Shown here: positions 63,471 to 64,000 of the stretch, piece by piece
How the letters are laid out: every line of letters begins with the position of its first letter
How positions within the stretch are numbered: the stretch's first letter is position 1
Assembly (NCBI GenBank): GCA_013399895.1
Contig: VXBA01001018.1
Coordinates: forward strand, 87,466-151,465
Direction: 5' to 3'
Length of the DNA stretch: 64,000 nucleotides
Source of the DNA: Serilophus lunatus
Lineage: Eukaryota; Chordata; Aves; Passeriformes; Eurylaimidae
Translations under genes and position numbers: made by a program
The notes under the pieces: generated by a model
Databases searched by the model: none
The model's input: only the letters and a program-made list of their open reading frames with translations
Told to the model about the DNA's origin: nothing

Positions 63471-64000
63471 AGTCAGGAAGGAGCTGCAGCCTGGATCTGG
63501 CAACACAGGGCTTAGCAAAGGCCATCCAATAAACAGGTAAATGAATCCACATGACTCTCTTCACTGCAGGCAAGGGGTTTGTACTGGATCCTTAGCAATT
63601 GGCTTAAAAGGTGGCTAGGTGATCTTTGCTGATCATACTGTTATATGTACCATAAAACTGTGAAATTAAACTGATGAGTATAAAGCAAGAACTTAAATTT
63701 TGTGCAGAGTTCCCAATCAGATTCCAATTAATATAGCTAACCTAAACAATTTCATATGCTCCCCCACCTTTCTTTTGGTGCTCTCATCAGCAAAAACATT
63801 CAGGATGAAATCTAAAAACAGGCATATTACCGCTTCCACAGAATGCAAAAAACCTTTTATATTTCCACAAATCTTAGCAGTTTCATTAGGATATTTGTTC
63901 AGTTTAAATCTAACCATCTGACTTTGGGCCTGTTCTGCTGCTGAAAGAAAATTGAAAGCTCCCACTCAACACAAGTAGATTCCTCTTTTATTTTTCTAAG

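Larger units (their letters stand above)
22566..64000 (-). other. SNTG1: SNTG1 gene, 3' portion (gamma-1-syntrophin), five coding exons visible, continues beyond the window
   Basis: Five minus-strand exons join in one frame to encode the last 195 residues of a gamma-syntrophin. The coding join in transcript order is 59956-59885, 46936-46784, 41642-41550, 31043-30933, 22724-22566. Every intron is GT-AG and phase 0. Mammalian SNTG1 is about 517 residues, so roughly the first 320 (N-terminal region, PDZ domain, first part of the PH domain) should lie above position 64000. Syntrophins are cytoplasmic adaptors that bind dystrophin-family proteins and dystrobrevins and recruit channels, kinases and other partners; gamma-1 is mainly a brain form in mammals. 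I prefer SNTG1 to SNTG2 because the last exon carries the HSFFAAKVACLDPL block and ends KYTT. That rests on recall of the family, not on an alignment. Start codon, promoter and upstream exons are not in the window. Confidence 0.95.
59957..64000 (-). other. SNTG1: SNTG1 intron (partial, upstream of the exon at 59956)
   Basis: No exon was recognised here, so the window ends inside an intron at least 4.0 kb long. It holds a T/TTTTG-rich polypyrimidine tract next to the acceptor (59958-60000 on the plus strand as AAAAC units) and two CR1 fragments (62454-62518 and 63310-63470). The rest is AT-rich unique sequence with only chance open frames. Confidence 0.8.

Noticed and set aside
1..64000. tRNA, rRNA, microRNA hairpins, CRISPR arrays or bacterial mobile systems
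   Set aside because: No cloverleaf with box A/B, no rRNA-like segment and no regular spacer array was seen. The window is ordinary avian intron and flank sequence.

Overview
The window is vertebrate nuclear DNA, almost certainly from a bird. It is AT-rich, it has CR1 LINE fragments in both orientations (several ending in the typical TTCTATGATTCTATG-like tail), and it carries a long LTR of an avian endogenous-retrovirus type. There are no operons, no bacterial-style genes and no CRISPR. Nearly every open frame longer than 60 codons is chance or repeat-derived. The exceptions are short stretches that belong to spliced exons.

The only gene I can support is the 3' part of SNTG1 (gamma-1-syntrophin) on the minus strand. 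Five consecutive coding exons are visible, in transcript order: 59956-59885 (24 aa), 46936-46784 (51 aa), 41642-41550 (31 aa), 31043-30933 (37 aa) and 22724-22566 (52 aa plus TGA). All junctions are AG/GT and all are phase 0. Joined, they give 195 residues: the end of the C-terminal PH domain and the syntrophin-specific C-terminal region. The 5' part of the gene (N-terminal region, PDZ domain, start of the PH domain) lies beyond position 64000. The protein is a cytoplasmic scaffold of the dystrophin/dystrobrevin complex, in mammals mainly neuronal.

Layout. 1-22.2 kb is the 3' flank of SNTG1, with no gene recognised. It holds an antisense CR1 scrap (4.66-4.79 kb), an internally deleted antisense CR1 (6.87-8.2 kb), a solo LTR (8320-9424), an assembly gap inside a poly-A tract (12238-12266), a very old CR1 (13.44-13.64 kb) and a 17-bp inverted repeat near 16.95 kb. 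22.57-64 kb is SNTG1: five exons separated by introns of about 8.2, 10.5, 5.1 and 12.9 kb plus part of an upstream intron. The introns contain CR1 fragments, AT and ATT microsatellites, A-rich/C-run tracts and a few stretches that look like candidate conserved non-coding elements.

I found no convincing undescribed biological system. The most useful results are the exact SNTG1 exon structure, the frame-neutral design of its internal exons, the structure of the solo LTR and the rearranged CR1. The regulatory candidates are offered at low confidence.
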